Below are positions 1-7,439 of a stretch of 12,119 bases of DNA, one piece after another (within the stretch, counting starts at the first letter, position 1; each line of letters opens with the position of its first letter). Origin of the DNA: Bacteroidota bacterium (GTDB lineage Bacteria; Bacteroidota; Bacteroidia; UBA8524); contig DQHT01000138.1 of NCBI GenBank assembly GCA_003531115.1, positions 287-12,405 of the forward strand. The letters are read 5' to 3'. A model generated the notes under the pieces. That model searched no databases, was not told where the DNA came from, and was given only the letters and a program-made list of their open reading frames with translations. The position numbers and the translations under genes were made by a program.

Positions 1-227
1 CAAGCCCAACCTACTGTTTTGTTTAGACCCCACATACCGATCCCTTCCCAGAGAGTCGCCAGTAGAGCGATAGATCCTAATGCCAATACACCGGCTGCGG
101 TTAGGAAAGCAAGAAACCAAGCCTTGGATGGTTTCCCTTCCACCTGACGGGACACATCATGTGTCACATCATGGTAGGTTTTACCTCCGGTAACTAACGG
201 CTGGCGTACGGATGAAGTAACCTGCAT
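1..227 (-). CDS. actC: Alternative Complex III integral membrane quinol-oxidising subunit ActC (NrfD/PsrC family), N-terminal part only
   Basis: The ATG is at 225-227 and the frame is open to the window edge, giving 75 complete codons. The visible protein has a polar N-terminus of about 36 residues, then a hydrophobic segment (WFLAFLTAAGVLALGSIALL) and the sequence WGLNKTVGWA. That last motif is typical of the start of NrfD-type ActC proteins, just before the second membrane helix. In the known family ActC is a membrane protein of about ten helices. It binds menaquinol and passes electrons to the iron-sulphur clusters of ActB. It begins 17 nt after the actB stop, so the two are almost certainly co-transcribed. 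No clear Shine-Dalgarno site precedes it, as is usual in Bacteroidota. The identification rests on the short N-terminus plus the neighbouring actB and actA. Confidence 0.88.
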   Translation of the reverse strand, partial: MQVTSSVRQPLVTGGKTYHDVTHDVSRQVEGKPSKAWFLAFLTAAGVLALGSIALLATLWEGIGMWGLNKTVGWA

Positions 228-244
228 AGTTTATAAAATTATGA

Positions 245-3200
245 TTACGCTTCGTTTTTCTCTTTATTTCTGATCTTGGTAAAGTACCAAACGTTAGGGC
301 TAACGTTGATCTCTTCCAACACGTGGTAAGCACGCTCTTCTCCTACTTCCTTAAGGGCTGAAGTATTCTCTTCAATCTTCAGAAGTTTAGAGACCTTGCT
401 GCTTGGATCATTCATATCTCCGAAGACCAAAGCATCAGTAGGACAAGCCACGGCACAGGCAACATTTACCTCACCATCCTGAAGCTTACGCTTCTCCCGC
501 TTGGCTGTCAGCTTACCAGCCTGAATTCGCTGTACGCACATGGAGCATTTTTCCATTACCCCACGGGTACGAACGGTTACATCAGGGTTGATGACCATTT
601 TACCCAGGTCGTTGTTCATGTAATAATTGAAATTGTCGTTGTCGTTATAACGGAACCAGTTAAAGCGGCGCACTTTGTAAGGACAGTTGTTCGCGCAATA
701 TTTGGTACCGATACAGCGGTTATAGGTCATTTGGTTCAGTCCGTCGCTGCTGTGCGTGGTAGCGAGTACCGGACAAACCGTTTCGCAGGGTGCACTTTCA
801 CAATGCTGACACATCATTGGCTGATGAACGGCTTTTACGTTTTCGTGGTCGGCCATTACATCGTAATCGTCTTCTTTGGTTACGTATGCATTTGCTTCAT
901 TGCGGAATGCATAATAACGGTCGATACGGATCCAGTGCATTTCACGTCTTCTTCTTACCTCTTCACGTCCAACAACAGGAACATTGTTTTCAAGCGAACA
1001 GGCAATAACGCAGGCAGAACATCCGGTACAGGCGTTCATGTCGATAGCCAGTCCCCATTTATGTCCTTTGTAATCGAACTCTTTCCAGAGGTTGAATAAC
1101 TTTTTATCCTCCGTACGTTGAATAGCCAGTTTATCGTCGTTGCCTACCGCCGGGTTTTTAGCAAACTGGGCAAGAGAAGCTTCACGAACGATATCCCTTC
1201 CTTCTATGGAATGGTGGGTTTGGGTTTGAGCCAGTTCATAAGAACCCGCTATTTTTTCAACGGTAACATCGGATACATAATAAGAAGGCGTTCCGTTTTG
1301 GGTACCTACAAATGGGAATGCATCCACACCGATGGTATCTTTTACTCCCTGTGTACGTCCATAACCCAAAGCAATGGCAAAGGTGTTACGAACCTGTCCG
1401 GGTTGAATAAGTACCGGTACACTTTCAAGGGTATAGCTGCCATTGCTCACTTTTACAAGGTCGCCCTGTTCAAGGCCCAACTCCGTGGCAGTGATCTTGG
1501 ATATGGCCAGGTAATTATCCCAGGTTACTTTCGATACCGGATCGGGTAATTCGTGCAACCAGGGGTTATTTCCATCCGATCCATCTCCCATACCTACTTT
1601 GGTATAGAGGATCAGGTCGTTTTTCCCTTCAGTCGTGTTGATCTTCGAAACCAGGTCGCTTGCCAGCACATTGTTGGAAGGAACCTGAACACCCAGTTCG
1701 GGCAATTCAAAAACCCCGTCATGCAAGGAGGTGTTCCACCATGTATCGAAGCTGCCTGATCCGGCCTGAGGGAAGATATTCGCCTGAACGTAGTTACGGA
1801 TATAGGTATAATAATCGAAAGCGTTATTGGCGATCGCCGGGTTGTTTGACCAGATAGCCAGGCTATTCTCAGCCTGACGGGTTTCAAATACCGGAGAGAT
1901 CGTAGGCTGGGTAAAAGAATATTTACCACGGCTGATCTCGGTGAGGTTCCAGCTTTCGAGGAAATGCAGGTCAGGAGCCACATAATGACAGATCATTGCC
2001 GTTTCATCCTGGTAGTAGGCGGTTGAAACACGAAGGCTAACATTTTCCAGAGTCGTTTTCAACTTGCTTCCTGCAGCCGTATCAAATACCGGGTTGCAAT
2101 TGTAAAAGATCACTGCACCCAATGAGCCGGCTTCTTTGGTAAAATCGGCAAATGACTGGTCGCCACCACGTTTTTGGTAGTAATTGTCCAGGTCTATGGT
2201 TGTGCCATAATTACCCAACATCAGGTTAATCTGGTTAACCAGCGACTGAATATAAGGATCGTTGGAACCGCTGATAATGAGCGATTTTCCTTTGGCGTTT
2301 AAAAGTGTTTTTGCTGTTTCTTCGATGCCGTTTCCGATCACTTCGAATTTAGTTGGCGTGGCCAGTTGTGTCATCCCCATTCCTTTCGCAAGGGCATTAT
2401 AAAGGGACATCATGGCTTTTCCTTCCTGGGCAGGACGGATCGGGAAACGGTAATCGGCATTGGTACCGGTAAGCGACATATTTCCTTCGAATTGGATATG
2501 ACGCGACATCATCGGATTTTCCTTGGTAGGGATCCGTTTGGCAGTATATTCTTTGGTGTATTGAAGGGTATTGAGCCAGGTACCGAGGAAATCAGCGCCA
2601 AAACTTACCACCACTTCGGCATTTCCGAAACGGTAAGTTGGGATCACTGCCTTTCCAAAGCACATTTCATTGGCCGCATAAATACCATCGTAGCTTATTC
2701 CTTCATATACCACATGTTTGGTGGTGGGATAAGCGTTTTTGAATTCATTGATGATGGATTGGGTTACCGGACTGCTAACAGGACCACTCACCAGGCGGAT
2801 GGCTCCACCTTTGGCATTTACTTCCTGCAGTTTGGCTTTGATCTCTCCATCTACAACCGCCCATTTGCTTCGTTCTCCATTTTTTAATGGAAGAGGCAAA
2901 CGTTTGCTATCGTACAAGGTAACCAAACTGGCTTGTCCGGCTGCATCAAGTCCGCCCTGGGTAAGGCCGGATTTTGCATTTCCTTCTAATTTGATCGGAC
3001 GTCCTTCGCGGGTTTTAACCACTACTGGCGTGTTCTTAAAGGTCGACGCGTAGTAGTTGGGAATCCCGGGAATAATCTCTTCGGGTTGAACCACGTAGGG
3101 GATCACGTTTTTGATCGGAGCCTTGTTACAGGCAGCCAATGCAACGGCCGATACGCTGAAACCAAAATATTTCAGGAAGTCGCGGCGATTGGATGAAAGG

Positions 3201-3331
3201 TTCAGGTCACTTTCGCTCAAAACCTCATCCAGAGGCAATCCCTCTGCAAATTCATTTTTGGAAAGTTGAACGAATTCCGGATCTCTATTGAGTTCCTCAG
3301 TTCCTTTCCAGTATTGGGTTTTATTTTCCAT
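245..3331 (-). CDS. actB: Alternative Complex III iron-sulphur subunit ActB (Tat-variant molybdopterin-oxidoreductase-like protein with ferredoxin domain)
   Basis: This 1028-residue protein joins a molybdopterin-oxidoreductase-like domain (about residues 75-750) to a ferredoxin-like domain (about 755-985). The N-terminus is the unusual long-leader Tat type: about 47 polar residues, then NRRDFLK (Arg49-Arg50), a hydrophobic stretch and a lipobox LAAC with Cys68. It is therefore probably exported folded and lipid-anchored. The ferredoxin part shows CTGCSACVIAC near 766, CQHCESAPCETVC, CIGTKYCANNC, CSMC near 929 and CAVACP near 962. The third motif has Thr where a fourth Cys would be, which fits three [4Fe-4S] clusters plus one [3Fe-4S]. 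In characterised Alternative Complex III the large domain carries no molybdenum cofactor and is structural. The protein moves electrons from menaquinol at ActC towards the ActA hemes. It starts 39 nt after the actA stop and is followed closely by actC. The reading frame is intact. Confidence 0.95.
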   Translation of the reverse strand: MENKTQYWKGTEELNRDPEFVQLSKNEFAEGLPLDEVLSESDLNLSSNRRDFLKYFGFSVSAVALAACNKAPIKNVIPYVVQPEEIIPGIPNYYASTFKNTPVVVKTREGRPIKLEGNAKSGLTQGGLDAAGQASLVTLYDSKRLPLPLKNGERSKWAVVDGEIKAKLQEVNAKGGAIRLVSGPVSSPVTQSIINEFKNAYPTTKHVVYEGISYDGIYAANEMCFGKAVIPTYRFGNAEVVVSFGADFLGTWLNTLQYTKEYTAKRIPTKENPMMSRHIQFEGNMSLTGTNADYRFPIRPAQEGKAMMSLYNALAKGMGMTQLATPTKFEVIGNGIEETAKTLLNAKGKSLIISGSNDPYIQSLVNQINLMLGNYGTTIDLDNYYQKRGGDQSFADFTKEAGSLGAVIFYNCNPVFDTAAGSKLKTTLENVSLRVSTAYYQDETAMICHYVAPDLHFLESWNLTEISRGKYSFTQPTISPVFETRQAENSLAIWSNNPAIANNAFDYYTYIRNYVQANIFPQAGSGSFDTWWNTSLHDGVFELPELGVQVPSNNVLASDLVSKINTTEGKNDLILYTKVGMGDGSDGNNPWLHELPDPVSKVTWDNYLAISKITATELGLEQGDLVKVSNGSYTLESVPVLIQPGQVRNTFAIALGYGRTQGVKDTIGVDAFPFVGTQNGTPSYYVSDVTVEKIAGSYELAQTQTHHSIEGRDIVREASLAQFAKNPAVGNDDKLAIQRTEDKKLFNLWKEFDYKGHKWGLAIDMNACTGCSACVIACSLENNVPVVGREEVRRRREMHWIRIDRYYAFRNEANAYVTKEDDYDVMADHENVKAVHQPMMCQHCESAPCETVCPVLATTHSSDGLNQMTYNRCIGTKYCANNCPYKVRRFNWFRYNDNDNFNYYMNNDLGKMVINPDVTVRTRGVMEKCSMCVQRIQAGKLTAKREKRKLQDGEVNVACAVACPTDALVFGDMNDPSSKVSKLLKIEENTSALKEVGEERAYHVLEEINVSPNVWYFTKIRNKEKNEA

Positions 3332-3370
3332 CAGTTGTCTTGCTGATATTCGTTAGAGGATTCAGATTAA

Positions 3371-4651
3371 TTAATAATGGCATTTTCCACATTCCAGTCC
3401 GCCGTTGTGGGCTACAGTAATGCTGCGTTTTCCGCGTTTTTCCAGATCGGCATGGAGTTGTTCATAGTAGTCGTTATTGGCGATATCTACTTTTGACTCC
3501 CGGTGGCAGTTCACGCACCAGCCCATTTGCAGGCTGCTGTGCTGCTCAACTTTATCCATGGTTTCAATCGGACCGTGGCAGGCCTGGCATTCTACCTTAC
3601 CCACACTAACGTGCTGGGCATGGTTAAAATAGGCGTGATCGGGAAGGTTATGGATACGGATCCATTTGATGGGTACATTGTTTTTGTATGCGTCGCGTAC
3701 CTTCTGAATTTCAGGCGATACTTTTCCATCATATTTTTGATTGGCATCAATATAGGAGTGGCAATTCATACAGGTACTTACAGCAGGAACACTGGCCTGT
3801 TTGCTTACCTCTACACTGGAGTGGCAATATTTGCAATCGATCTCGTGATCGCCGGCGTGAATTTTATGTGAAAACTGGATAGGCTGGGTTGGAGCATATC
3901 CTTGCTGAACACCAATTTCGGTATTGGCATAAGCAAAGAACCAACCTCCAAAGGCGAGTGTAAACACCGTGATCACTACCATAGAGGCAATGGTCGGGTT
4001 TAGTGAACGCATCCATGGACTGAATTTGCTGTTGTACCAGCTTGGCTCTTCTTCAGCCGCTCTTTCCGGAAACTTCCTCGCGAGCAATTCTTTCAGGTAG
4101 CTGTTGATTCGTGCCAATAATAAGGCGGCTACAAAAAGTATACAGGCAAGTATGACCAATACAGTGGTATATCCGGAGCCTGAATTCCCGTTGCCCGAAG
4201 CCGGTGCAGTTGCGGTAGTTTCACCTCCGGCAGTTGCAGGAGTCTCTGCTACCGGAGCTTTCGACCCTTCCTCTTTAATATAAGCCAGGATGTCTTTGAT
4301 ATCCTGATCCTGCAGGTTTTCGAAGGGATTCATCGCCAGGCTGTTGTATTCTTTAAACAACTTTACGGCGTATGGATCTCCCGATTTAATTACTTCTCCT
4401 GAGTTGCGTACCCATTTGATCAACCAGGCTTCATCGCGCCGCGTATGTACATCCTTCAATGCCGGACCGACCAGTTTTTTATCGATCGCGTGACAGGACA
4501 CACATTGGCTTTCAAAAAGGGCTTTTCCGTTTTCCAGGTTCTGTGCAGCGGAAGGCACAAAGGTTGATACGATGATCCCCATTACCAGGAATGACCGTAT
4601 AATGGATTGAACAGGTTTTTCGAGCATTGCTGAGCTAAATCTTTTGTTCAT
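3371..4651 (-). CDS. actA: Alternative Complex III multiheme cytochrome c subunit ActA, fused to a monoheme cytochrome c domain
   Basis: From the ATG at 4651 the protein has 426 residues. It has a signal peptide (about 1-35, ending VPSA), then a class I cytochrome c domain with heme motif CVSCH at 50-54 and Met107 as likely axial ligand. An Ala/Thr/Gly/Pro-rich linker (about 130-160) follows, then two membrane helices (about 161-180 and 221-242). The C-terminal domain has five further heme sites: CKYCH 273, CMNCH 294, CQACH 355, CVNCH 379 and CGKCH 421. The last ends one residue before the stop. The pentaheme part matches ActA, which takes electrons from ActB and hands them to cytochrome c or an oxidase. 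The N-terminal monoheme domain resembles the separate ActE subunit known elsewhere. The frame extends upstream to 4741, but a promoter-like element at 4695-4702 and the signal peptide argue for 4651; 4627 is a second ATG option. It is first in the act operon seen here. Confidence 0.92.
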   Translation of the reverse strand: MNKRFSSAMLEKPVQSIIRSFLVMGIIVSTFVPSAAQNLENGKALFESQCVSCHAIDKKLVGPALKDVHTRRDEAWLIKWVRNSGEVIKSGDPYAVKLFKEYNSLAMNPFENLQDQDIKDILAYIKEEGSKAPVAETPATAGGETTATAPASGNGNSGSGYTTVLVILACILFVAALLLARINSYLKELLARKFPERAAEEEPSWYNSKFSPWMRSLNPTIASMVVITVFTLAFGGWFFAYANTEIGVQQGYAPTQPIQFSHKIHAGDHEIDCKYCHSSVEVSKQASVPAVSTCMNCHSYIDANQKYDGKVSPEIQKVRDAYKNNVPIKWIRIHNLPDHAYFNHAQHVSVGKVECQACHGPIETMDKVEQHSSLQMGWCVNCHRESKVDIANNDYYEQLHADLEKRGKRSITVAHNGGLECGKCHY

Positions 4652-4694
4652 TATTTTCTTGCTGCAAAGGGCATGGTTTCCCCTTGAATCGCGG

Positions 4695-4702
4695 CAAAGA
4701 TA
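4695..4702 (-). promoter_or_regulatory. Candidate Bacteroidota promoter (-7 element) for the act operon
   Basis: On the minus strand this reads TATCTTTG, an exact match to the Bacteroidota -7 consensus TAnnTTTG. A TTTA, one mismatch from the -33 TTTG, lies 21 nt further upstream (4724-4727). Transcription would start near 4688, leaving a leader of roughly 37 nt before the actA ATG at 4651. This is a motif match only. The A/T-rich context makes chance matches possible. Confidence 0.5.
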
Positions 4703-4766
4703 TATAGCTTTTGCTAAGTTGGATAAAAAATCCCCCAACAAAACCCTAATTTAAAATTATTCAAAA

Positions 4767-4778
4767 TAAGGAGCCTTA
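4767..4778 (-). terminator. Weak candidate terminator hairpin downstream of the CapD-like gene
   Basis: The sequence TAAGGAGCCTTA is a short palindrome that can form a 4-5 bp stem. On the minus strand it is followed by TTTT (4763-4766) and a further A/T-rich tract. It lies about 80 nt past the stop of the CapD-like gene and upstream of the act promoter candidate, where a terminator would be expected. The stem is short and poor, so this may be chance. I see no better terminator between 4652 and 4859. Confidence 0.2.
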
Positions 4779-4859
4779 GTGTCTGATTGTCAGCAGATAA
4801 CAAACGTCATTTTTCCATCGCAATGAAGGTCAATCAGGGCTTATCCACAAAATTCAGAC

Positions 4860-6794
4860 TCAGCTGATTTTGAGGTCGTCGAGTGCTTCGTAAACAGAAT
4901 TGTTGCTGATAAATTCAGGAACGATCTGTTTCATCTTCAATACGATCTCTTCATTGTCTTCCCGGGCGAGCATGGTGATAAGTTCGCCAATGACATCCGA
5001 CACCACGCCATATTCAAAAGGTTTGATCTTGGCTATGGTAATTTTCGGATGATGGGTAGGTGTCGTATTCTCGGCATCGCTGAGCAGTTCTTCGGCAATT
5101 TTTTCACCCGGTCTCAATCCGATGTATTCGATCTGTATATCCTTGCCCAGGCTCAATCCGCTCAGCTTGATCATCTTTTTGGCGAGGTCAACAATACGCA
5201 CGGGTTGTCCCATGTCAAAGAGGTAGATCTCTCCCCCATTTCCCATATTGCCTGCCTCAAGCACCAATTGGCAGGCCTCCGGAATGGTCATAAAATAGCG
5301 GGTGATTTCGGGGTGGGTAACCGTAATAGGGCCGCCTTCAGCGATCTGTTTTTTGAAATAAGGGATAACAGAACCGTTTGAACCCAATACGTTACCAAAG
5401 CGGGTAGTAATAAACTTGGTATTGGAATTAAAAGCCGAATAGTTCAGCGACTGAACATAGATCTCGGCCACTCGTTTGCTGGCTCCCATTACATTGGTTG
5501 GGTTTACAGCCTTGTCGGTAGAGACCATCACAAAACGTTCCGTGTTAAATTCAACGGCTGTATCAGCAAGGATCTTTGTTCCAAACACATTGGTGGCCAC
5601 AGCAGCTGTCGGGTTATTTTCCATCAGCGGAACATGTTTATAGGCTGCTGCATGGAATACCACATTGGGCCGGTATCTTTCGAAGATGCGACGGAGTTTG
5701 TTGACATTTTTGATATCGCCCACACAAATTTCAAAACAACTTAATGCCGCCTTATTATGCCGGAATTTTTCAAAAAGTTCCTGCTCCAACTCATACAATG
5801 GCGTTTCTGCCTGATCGAGAAGGATAATCTTCTTGGGGTAAAAGGAAAGTACCTGCCTGGCTATCTCGCTTCCAATAGATCCTGCTGCCCCTGTAACAAG
5901 TACAACCTTACCGCGCAGGTTCCGGCTCATGCTGGCCGTATCCAGTTCGATCTGGTCGCGTTCGAGCAGGTCTTCGATATTTACTTTTTTGATCTGGCGG
6001 TAGTTCAGCTCTCCATTGATCCAACGTTCCACCGGAGGAACATTTTTTACCTTGATATCATAACTCAGGCAGGTTTCAATGATATCGCGTTTTCTGGATT
6101 TGGAAATATTTTGAATGGAAAGGACCAATTCATCGACCTTGTTGCGCTCAATAACAGTCTTTAAGTCAGTCCCAGGAAAAATAGGAACTCCGTCTATCCG
6201 TTTGCCCGCCTTTTCATGGCTATCGTCAACAAAAGCGATCACTTTATAATTGATCTTATTGTCCTGGTCCAGGGTTCTTTTGGTAATCAGGCCGGATTGT
6301 CCGGCACCATAAATAACCACCTGGGTCTTTTTGGGCGATTCGCTGCGTATTTGCTGATAGAGGATTTTGTAGGTAAGGCGGCTTGAGGTCATGGCCATCA
6401 TACAGATCAGGTAATCGATTATAATGATGGATGAAGGCACCATCACCTCATCTGATGCCACAAAGTTGACCAGGTTACAGGCGATAAGAAAAAGGGTTCC
6501 CGAAGTTAAGGCAATAAATATACGTACCGCGTCCTGTGTGCCCGTATACCGAACGATACCCGAATACGTTTTGGTAAGGTAAAAGCTGATCAGGCGTATC
6601 CCAAAAACAAGAGGTGCCAGTTTAATAGCCTGCTGGATCTCGTCGGACCCCAACTGAAAATTGAAACGCAGGATATAGGCCATAAAGAAGGCCGCCATAC
6701 AAATGATCAGATCAATTGCAAGGACCAGCCAACGGGGTGCATGGCTTTTTGAAAAGGAGAATAGTTTATCCCAGTTCACGTGTTCGTCCGACAA
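4860..6794 (-). CDS. Membrane nucleotide-sugar 4,6-dehydratase/epimerase of the CapD/WbpM/FlaA1 family
   Basis: This is a 644-residue polysaccharide-biosynthesis protein of the usual length for membrane WbpM-type enzymes. Residues about 21-135 form four membrane helices. A first Rossmann-like domain starts near 156 (IYGAGQSG). The catalytic extended SDR domain follows, with TGAAGSIGSE near 296-306 binding NAD(P), then AAYKHVPLME, STDKAVNPTN and MGASK near 435-439. The Met of MxxxK stands where classical SDRs have Tyr, as in WbpM. A family motif GLRPGEKIAEELL lies near 561. By family, it converts a UDP-HexNAc such as UDP-GlcNAc to a 4-keto-6-deoxy intermediate for surface polysaccharide; the exact substrate cannot be read here. 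The frame has no early ATG. The start is TTG at 6794 or GTG at 6779, both inside the end of the UpxY-like gene, so translation is probably coupled to it. Confidence 0.92.
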   Translation of the reverse strand: MSDEHVNWDKLFSFSKSHAPRWLVLAIDLIICMAAFFMAYILRFNFQLGSDEIQQAIKLAPLVFGIRLISFYLTKTYSGIVRYTGTQDAVRIFIALTSGTLFLIACNLVNFVASDEVMVPSSIIIIDYLICMMAMTSSRLTYKILYQQIRSESPKKTQVVIYGAGQSGLITKRTLDQDNKINYKVIAFVDDSHEKAGKRIDGVPIFPGTDLKTVIERNKVDELVLSIQNISKSRKRDIIETCLSYDIKVKNVPPVERWINGELNYRQIKKVNIEDLLERDQIELDTASMSRNLRGKVVLVTGAAGSIGSEIARQVLSFYPKKIILLDQAETPLYELEQELFEKFRHNKAALSCFEICVGDIKNVNKLRRIFERYRPNVVFHAAAYKHVPLMENNPTAAVATNVFGTKILADTAVEFNTERFVMVSTDKAVNPTNVMGASKRVAEIYVQSLNYSAFNSNTKFITTRFGNVLGSNGSVIPYFKKQIAEGGPITVTHPEITRYFMTIPEACQLVLEAGNMGNGGEIYLFDMGQPVRIVDLAKKMIKLSGLSLGKDIQIEYIGLRPGEKIAEELLSDAENTTPTHHPKITIAKIKPFEYGVVSDVIGELITMLAREDNEEIVLKMKQIVPEFISNNSVYEALDDLKIS

Positions 6795-7341
6795 ATTTAG
6801 GTGTACGCAAAGAATCTAACAATGCCAATTTTCTTTCATCTTTTAAAGGAGCCACAAATTGCTCCGGTATATTGATCAGTACCGAAGTATCTAAGGTATG
6901 AATTTTTACGGCAATTCGTTTTTCCCCGCGGAAAGAAATCAACTCACCCAGGGTGCCCATCAATGGCCCGGCTATCACTTCTACAGGAGTGCCCGGGGTA
7001 AAGTCTTCCATGGTAATCTCAATATCAGTGGATTCCATCAACAACCTGCGAATGGTTTCGATCTGAAAATCAGGGATGGAAGCAGCCGTGCCGCCAAAAG
7101 AAATAAATTTAACCACCCCGTGGGTATTAAGTACTGGATAATAGTGGGCTTCGCTGATATGGACAAAAAGATAAGAACGGAACAAAGGCTCCTCTACCCA
7201 TTTTTTTCTATCGCTCCATTGTTTTAAGCGTTTTTGAACGGGTAAATAATGATCAATACCCTGTTGCTCCAGTCGAATGCTCACTTTTTTCTCAGCCTTG
7301 GGAGCTGTATACACTGCAAACCACTTTTTCTCTTTCTCCAT
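6766..7341 (-). CDS. UpxY-type transcription antiterminator (NusG paralogue)
   Basis: The 191-residue protein has a NusG N-terminal (NGN) domain over about residues 6-105, with WFAVYTAPKAEKKV at the start and PLFRSYLFVHI near 52-62. A KOW-type region follows at about 115-142 (PGTPVEVIAGPLMGTLGEL), then a short basic tail. UpxY proteins bind RNA polymerase early in a polysaccharide operon and prevent premature termination. Here the next gene is a CapD/WbpM-like enzyme, which fits that role. I chose ATG 7341 over the in-frame TTG at 7353 because it is an ATG, begins just before the conserved domain, and has a GGGAG stretch directly upstream, although with short spacing. A strong intrinsic terminator lies only about 34 nt upstream. 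The housekeeping NusG is ruled out as the likely identity because it normally sits with secE and ribosomal protein genes. Confidence 0.9.
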   Translation of the reverse strand: MEKEKKWFAVYTAPKAEKKVSIRLEQQGIDHYLPVQKRLKQWSDRKKWVEEPLFRSYLFVHISEAHYYPVLNTHGVVKFISFGGTAASIPDFQIETIRRLLMESTDIEITMEDFTPGTPVEVIAGPLMGTLGELISFRGEKRIAVKIHTLDTSVLINIPEQFVAPLKDERKLALLDSLRTPKFVGRTRELG

Positions 7342-7374
7342 TTCTCCCTGCAAAGTTGCTAAAAATCGGACATT

Positions 7375-7407
7375 AAAAAACCCCTGATCTAAAAGAATCA
7401 GGGGTTT
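7375..7407 (-). terminator. Intrinsic terminator after the POT transporter operon
   Basis: An 11 bp perfect stem (AAACCCCTGAT paired with ATCAGGGGTTT) with an 8 nt loop is followed on the minus strand by a run of six T (7375-7380). It lies 33 nt after the stop of the downstream POT transporter. The T run follows the GC-rich arm only in the minus direction, matching the direction of all genes here. It probably ends the peptidase/transporter transcript. It could also lie within the leader of the UpxY-like gene. Confidence 0.85.
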
Positions 7408-7439
7408 ATAAGCTCTTTTGGCTTTTATGGAAAGGCCGA

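Noticed and set aside
1612..1983. Second minus-strand frame of 123 codons inside actB.
   Set aside because: It has an Arg/Ser-rich out-of-frame composition, and actB is continuous through the region.
2366..2887. Plus-strand open frame of 173 codons opposite actB.
   Set aside because: It lies wholly within actB, whose minus-strand frame is intact with clear family motifs. The translated sequence has no recognisable domain.
4652..4741. A 30-residue N-terminal extension of ActA beginning at 4741.
   Set aside because: It would put charged residues ahead of the signal peptide, and an exact TATCTTTG promoter-like element lies inside it. The ATG at 4651 (or 4627) gives a normal signal peptide.
4781..4798. 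CTGA/TCAG short inverted repeat in the gap after the CapD-like gene.
   Set aside because: The stem is only four pairs with a three-base loop and no T run, so it is not distinguishable from chance.
5757..6164. Plus-strand open frame of 135 codons opposite the CapD-like gene.
   Set aside because: It is a shadow of a strongly supported minus-strand gene and shows no domain of its own.
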